A stretch of DNA of 10,230 nt from Planctomycetaceae bacterium (lineage in GTDB: Bacteria > Planctomycetota > Planctomycetia > Pirellulales > Thermoguttaceae), in the NCBI GenBank assembly GCA_031287585.1, contig JAITST010000107.1, forward strand, positions 1 to 10,230. The letters run 5' to 3'. A program made the translations under genes and the position numbers. The stretch's first letter is position 1. Every line of letters starts with the position of its first letter. The notes under the pieces were generated by a model. That model did not search any database, was not told the origin of the DNA, and saw only the letters and a list, made by a program, of their open reading frames with translations. Shown here piece by piece: positions 7,308 through 10,230 of this stretch.

Positions 7308-9359
7308 TTATTTGACATGTACCGTCTTAATCGCCGTTTTGCCGTTCGGAGCGACAGTCAATTCGACAATGACCGATTCCCGGTCGCGCCGCATTGCCTG
7401 TTCAATCGCCTTGCCTGTGCCTTCCTGTACGAAATAGGATTCAATGCCGTACACAATTTCGCTGCTGTAAGGTTTTACTGTCCCCCGCAGAAAAACGCCG
7501 TCTTTCGGTCGATTCCGGCTGACTCTGTCCGGTTGCCAGAGTTCGCCGCCTTGCCGCATCGTTACAAAGACCGTTTGTTCCGCCGGATAATTAAGAAAGC
7601 GATTTCCTCCGGTGATTGTGCTCAAATTACTAAATGAATAACGCAAGATAACATAATCGCCCCGAAACATATCCCGCGGGTCAACGGGTATTGTCGTTAC
7701 GCTAATGACCGTGCCGGAACGGTGCGGATACATTTCGTTGGCGACCATCGCTCCGAGCATACCGAATTGAACCAGTGCCGCCAGCACGGATGCCATCAGG
7801 ACGTTTCGCTCTGATTGCCAAAACCGTGAAATACTGTTTAACCGTGCGGGAATCGGGAATGTTTTGAGCAGCGGTTCGGAAACCTCCGCGGTATTTTTAC
7901 GCGGTTGGATTGCCCAAACATAGCAGATTCCGAACAGCAACAGACCGCACACGAAGAAAATGGCAGCCGTTCCGAGCATACCCCCGAACTCTGCGAACAG
8001 GTCGATGTATCGGACTATCGTCCAGAACAGGAAAAACAGTGCTCCGCTCCAGAACCAATCGCCGCGTTCCCGTTTTAAGCCAGTCCACATCAGCCAGATG
8101 GTTGTCATCACAAGCAACACATTTACCGAAATCATTCCGCCGTAAACCAACGGATTGTCTTTCCACCAACTATAGTCATATCCGCCGGTGTCCAGACCGA
8201 TATACCGCGTCAGGAAATACAAACCAAGCCAGAGAACGGCGACAGATATTGCCAAAATGGTAACAACTTTATTGTCCCGAAATTTTTCCCGCAGTTTCTT
8301 TTCGCTGTTGTTGAAGCGAAACAGAGCAAACAGTATCGAATAATCGAACACGGGTAAAATCACCGCCCAAAGCACAGAAATAAGGATAAAATCGGGATTG
8401 GTGTGATCCCCGTGATGGTGCCGATAAAGCAATACCCCCCAGTAATCGAGAAAACTCAGAACGAACAACCCGCCGAGTATCAGGCAGACACCCAAACGTC
8501 CAAAAACGGCACCGGAAATGTGATAGGTTTTAAGCAGGGCGGCAGCCGCCATACAAATGAGTCCTACGGCAGCGATATGAAAAGGCAAATACTGACCGGG
8601 ACAGCAAGAGAGTCCTTGCAGTATCCACCAAAACAACAGAAGAACCGCATACAAATACATAACGGTATGTTTCTGCCGCAACAGTCCGCAGCCGATTCCG
8701 ATGACGGCAAATACGGGCAGCGACAGAGCGGAAAACGGAACATACCCGTAACCGTCAACGAGCATGGGACGTAGCCCCATCGAACCGCTTACGCTGTCGG
8801 CGATTATCCAAGCGGCAAGCAGCGCAGCGGACAGCAAATGCAGCGGTGTACTGCCGAGAACCATTGCCATAAGAAATGTTCCCAATGCCCAGAGCCAAAG
8901 TCCCATCGGAAAATCGGCGGGGAGATGAAACACTTGACCAACTTGCCAAATTCCGACACCAAATATAATTCCGGTAAAAAAGAACGTAACATCCGCCAAT
9001 ACTTTTCTGTTCGTTCCCAGAAGGAATAACCCGCCAGCGTGAGATGCCGCTAACGCTCCGCCGACAATCGACAATTTCGTTGCACCGGACAGAAACTTCC
9101 AGTTAAAACTAATCAGCAGAAACACCGCCAGTCCTATCAGGACAACTGCCATAGTCAGAGCAACCCGAATGTAGAGAGGAAATGAATCCTGCGGATTCGG
9201 CAGCGCATCGGAATGTTGCCGCCCGGTTTCATAACGTTGCAGTATCGCTTCCCGCTGCTGCGGCGAAAGCAAACCGTCTGCCTCCCAAAGACGGGATTCA
9301 TTCCGCAAGGTTTGGCAAAACGAAGAATCTGAATTCTCGTTGTCGGAGAAATTGCTCAT
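7308..9359 (-). CDS. Polytopic membrane protein, DUF2157 plus GDYXXLXY domain
   Basis: A 683-residue inner-membrane protein of unknown function. Residues 1-60 are soluble, with a helical LWEADGLLSPQQREAILQRYE segment typical of the DUF2157 N-terminus. From about residue 62 to 490 hydrophobic segments follow one another (for example IRVALTMAVVLIGLAVFLLI and ASVLAALVQFGMLGAMVANE), more than ten in total. The last helix, near residues 520-542, leads into a C-terminal domain of about 140 residues with PVDPRDMFRGDYVILRY. The motif GDYVILRY at 567-574 is the hallmark of the GDYXXLXY family, expected to face the periplasm. Fusion of these two parts is a known arrangement as I recall, with the pieces also found as adjacent genes. 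The start at 9359 has only a weak AGAGA upstream. A good promoter lies at 9410-9438. Confidence 0.9.
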   Translation of the reverse strand: MSNFSDNENSDSSFCQTLRNESRLWEADGLLSPQQREAILQRYETGRQHSDALPNPQDSFPLYIRVALTMAVVLIGLAVFLLISFNWKFLSGATKLSIVGGALAASHAGGLFLLGTNRKVLADVTFFFTGIIFGVGIWQVGQVFHLPADFPMGLWLWALGTFLMAMVLGSTPLHLLSAALLAAWIIADSVSGSMGLRPMLVDGYGYVPFSALSLPVFAVIGIGCGLLRQKHTVMYLYAVLLLFWWILQGLSCCPGQYLPFHIAAVGLICMAAAALLKTYHISGAVFGRLGVCLILGGLFVLSFLDYWGVLLYRHHHGDHTNPDFILISVLWAVILPVFDYSILFALFRFNNSEKKLREKFRDNKVVTILAISVAVLWLGLYFLTRYIGLDTGGYDYSWWKDNPLVYGGMISVNVLLVMTTIWLMWTGLKRERGDWFWSGALFFLFWTIVRYIDLFAEFGGMLGTAAIFFVCGLLLFGICYVWAIQPRKNTAEVSEPLLKTFPIPARLNSISRFWQSERNVLMASVLAALVQFGMLGAMVANEMYPHRSGTVISVTTIPVDPRDMFRGDYVILRYSFSNLSTITGGNRFLNYPAEQTVFVTMRQGGELWQPDRVSRNRPKDGVFLRGTVKPYSSEIVYGIESYFVQEGTGKAIEQAMRRDRESVIVELTVAPNGKTAIKTVHVK

Positions 9360-9409
9360 AGTTGTTCTCTGGTTAAAGCCAATTTGTCAAAACCAATTCA
9401 ACAGGCATT

Positions 9410-9438
9410 ATTCTACAATGATTGCTCAACCAATGCAA
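9410..9438 (-). promoter_or_regulatory. Sigma70-type promoter for the DUF2157/GDYXXLXY gene
   Basis: On the minus strand TTGCAT (9433-9438) and TAGAAT (9410-9415) are 17 bases apart. Transcription would start near 9403, about 45 bases before the start codon. The promoter lies just outside the candidate IS end at 9456, so the gene seems to have kept its own control region. Confidence 0.5.
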
Positions 9439-9455
9439 CAGTTGCAATAAGTATA

Positions 9456-9471
9456 GGGCACCTCTAATAAC
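9456..9471. repeat. Candidate terminal end of a second IS type
   Basis: GGGCACCTCTAATAAC has the look of an IS terminal sequence and lies at the outer side of the transposase-like remnant and hairpin. I found no inverted partner on the other side, near 9750-9816, so this is only a proposal from appearance and position. Confidence 0.25.
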
Positions 9472-9545
9472 ACTAAATTCTATCAAAAAAAAACGCAATA
9501 GGGGGGAATTTTTTCACACATTTCGGTTGCGGATATTCTATTTTT

Positions 9546-9583
9546 CTCCGTTTTGACGGCAGATTTGTGCCGTCAAAACGGAG
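9546..9583. terminator. Perfect 16-bp stem-loop (possible terminator or IS-internal hairpin)
   Basis: Bases 9546-9561 (CTCCGTTTTGACGGCA) pair perfectly with 9568-9583 around a six-base loop. On the minus strand it follows the remnant's stop codon at 9594 by ten bases, the place expected for a terminator of that gene. It lacks a U run on that strand (AAAAATAG follows), while on the plus strand five Ts precede it. It may stop transcription entering from the minus-strand genes on the right, or be a leftover structural element of the IS. Confidence 0.6.
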
Positions 9584-9593
9584 TATCTCCCCG

Positions 9594-9749
9594 CTAATCC
9601 ACTCTGCCCAACTTTTTCAACGTCAAATAGCGGCTGATATTACTGCCTAAATTCCTCATACCTATCCAGAATTTCGCCCTCGCAAAACCAATACTTCGCA
9701 ATACCTCATTTCCCATCCGCATCTTTTGTATACATTTTTGGAGTGGTTG
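9594..9749 (-). pseudogene. Probable transposase C-terminal remnant (IS5/IS4-like)
   Basis: An open minus-strand stretch of 51 codons, with no proper start, ends at TAG 9594-9596. It contains RSIGFARAKFWIGMRNLGSN and ISRYLTLKKLGRVD. The pattern of a basic helix, then K-x-W/I-x-x-x-x-L-x-x-N-x-x-R-Y near the C-terminus, resembles the last residues of IS5/IS4-type DDE transposases as I remember them. The frame is closed upstream by TGA at 9750-9752, so the rest of the gene is missing or frameshifted. With the hairpin and the possible end at 9456 it would form the 3' part of an IS about 300 bases long. A chance open frame is the alternative. Confidence 0.4.
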
Positions 9750-9816
9750 TCAAGACAATAAGTTTAGAACATAACCCAAAATTCAAGTTTCTTTGATGAT
9801 TTCATTACCTGATCTG

Positions 9817-10230
9817 TTATTTTAGTATCAACAGCCACCCTTCTTTGCTCTTCACCGGAATAAGTTCATCGGGCTTGAACGTTTGTTCCTTTTGAAAATT
9901 CTCGACAAACGGGGCAGTTAACACCGCTTTTGACGGGTCGAGACCCAATTTTTTCCAATCGAACGTTAACCGCACATCTTGGTCTTTCTTGTCGAAATTA
10001 CCAATGCTTATCAGCGTTTTTCCTTCACGGACATAGACCGTTGCCTTGACATTCGGGTGATTGGTTTTGACAGGGCAGGCATTGTCCCAGTAACCAATCA
10101 TTTTTGCTTGCTCTATTCCAAACGAGTTCCAAAGTTTCCACACGGGAGCGGGCGAAGGGGGCGGCTCACATTCCCACGAATGTCGGGCTGTCGCTCCATA
10201 CACCATACCAAGAAAACGGTTACCGCCGCT
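9817..10230 (-). CDS. Glycoside-hydrolase-like protein, C-terminal part (DUF6067-type)
   Basis: The frame is open to the right edge, so the true start lies outside; 137 residues are visible, beginning SGGNRFLGMVYGATARHSW. The internal ATG at 10206 is not taken as a start, because coding potential continues upstream without a break. The sequence PAPVWKLWNSFGIEQAKMIGYWD, given here for its position near visible residues 27-49, ends a catalytic-type barrel. It is followed by a beta-rich C-terminal domain (VKATVYVREGKTLISIGNFD, DWKKLGLDPSKAV, EGWLLILK) of the kind that closes many carbohydrate-active enzymes. I recall this combination from glycoside-hydrolase-like proteins of planctomycetes and related bacteria, often labelled DUF6067. 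Substrate cannot be told from this part. The stop is TAA at 9817-9819. Confidence 0.65.
   Translation of the reverse strand, partial: SGGNRFLGMVYGATARHSWECEPPPSPAPVWKLWNSFGIEQAKMIGYWDNACPVKTNHPNVKATVYVREGKTLISIGNFDKKDQDVRLTFDWKKLGLDPSKAVLTAPFVENFQKEQTFKPDELIPVKSKEGWLLILK

Larger units (their letters stand above)
9360..9816. other. Gap without an intact gene
   Basis: These 457 bases hold the promoter of the membrane protein (9410-9438), a candidate IS end (9456-9471), a run of homopolymers (A9 at 9485, G6 at 9501, T6 at 9509), a perfect 16-bp hairpin (9546-9583) and a transposase-like remnant (9594-9749). From 9750 to 9816 I see nothing definable. Confidence 0.6.

Noticed and set aside
7133..7315. 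Short plus-strand frame in the convergent gap
   Set aside because: It begins at TTG without a ribosome binding site, overlaps the end of the opposite gene and has no recognisable content.

Overview
The window looks like a chromosomal segment of a Gram-negative bacterium of the PVC superphylum, most likely a planctomycete. I infer this from family content, not from a marker gene: an RHS/YD-repeat protein with a serine-rich N-terminus, an ISKra4-type transposase of a kind I associate with planctomycetes, a YgiQ radical SAM protein, and the end of a planctomycete-style glycoside-hydrolase-like protein. Moderate GC and several starts with weak or absent Shine-Dalgarno sequences fit this, but do not prove it.

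Left part (1-3524) is a decayed accessory region. A frameshifted ISKra4-family element lies on the minus strand (1-1176, running off the left edge). It is followed by about 400 bases holding one degraded reading frame. Next comes a broken RHS/YD-repeat gene (about 1580-2940, with one frameshift and one in-frame stop). The 3' half of a second ISKra4 copy on the plus strand (2933-3524) abuts the RHS sequence and has replaced its end. Positions 1-544 and 2933-3476 form a 544-base, gap-free, imperfect inverted repeat enclosing the RHS remnant. The outer ends of the two copies (1151-1176 and 3497-3524) are matching IS terminal inverted repeats, so both element boundaries can be placed. By comparison with the family as I remember it, both copies share the same internal deletion, which removes the middle of the DDE catalytic domain.

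Middle part (3525-7307) is ordinary coding sequence. A near-consensus sigma70-type promoter precedes an intact ygiQ gene (3633-5840), whose product ends in a charged low-complexity tail carrying a 60-base tandem duplication. It is followed by an unrecognised 378-residue exported protein with a twin-arginine-like signal (5940-7076).

Right part (7308-10230) lies on the minus strand. It holds a large polytopic membrane protein of the DUF2157 plus GDYXXLXY type (7308-9359) with its own promoter, then about 450 bases with no intact gene. In that gap I see a probable C-terminal remnant of another transposase (9594-9749), a perfect 16-bp hairpin and a candidate IS end. The window closes with the C-terminus of a glycoside-hydrolase-like protein cut by the right edge. 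The intact genes share no obvious pathway. I see no CRISPR array, tRNA, rRNA or recognisable defence system. The most interesting material is the history of the two inverted, internally deleted IS copies around the RHS remnant.
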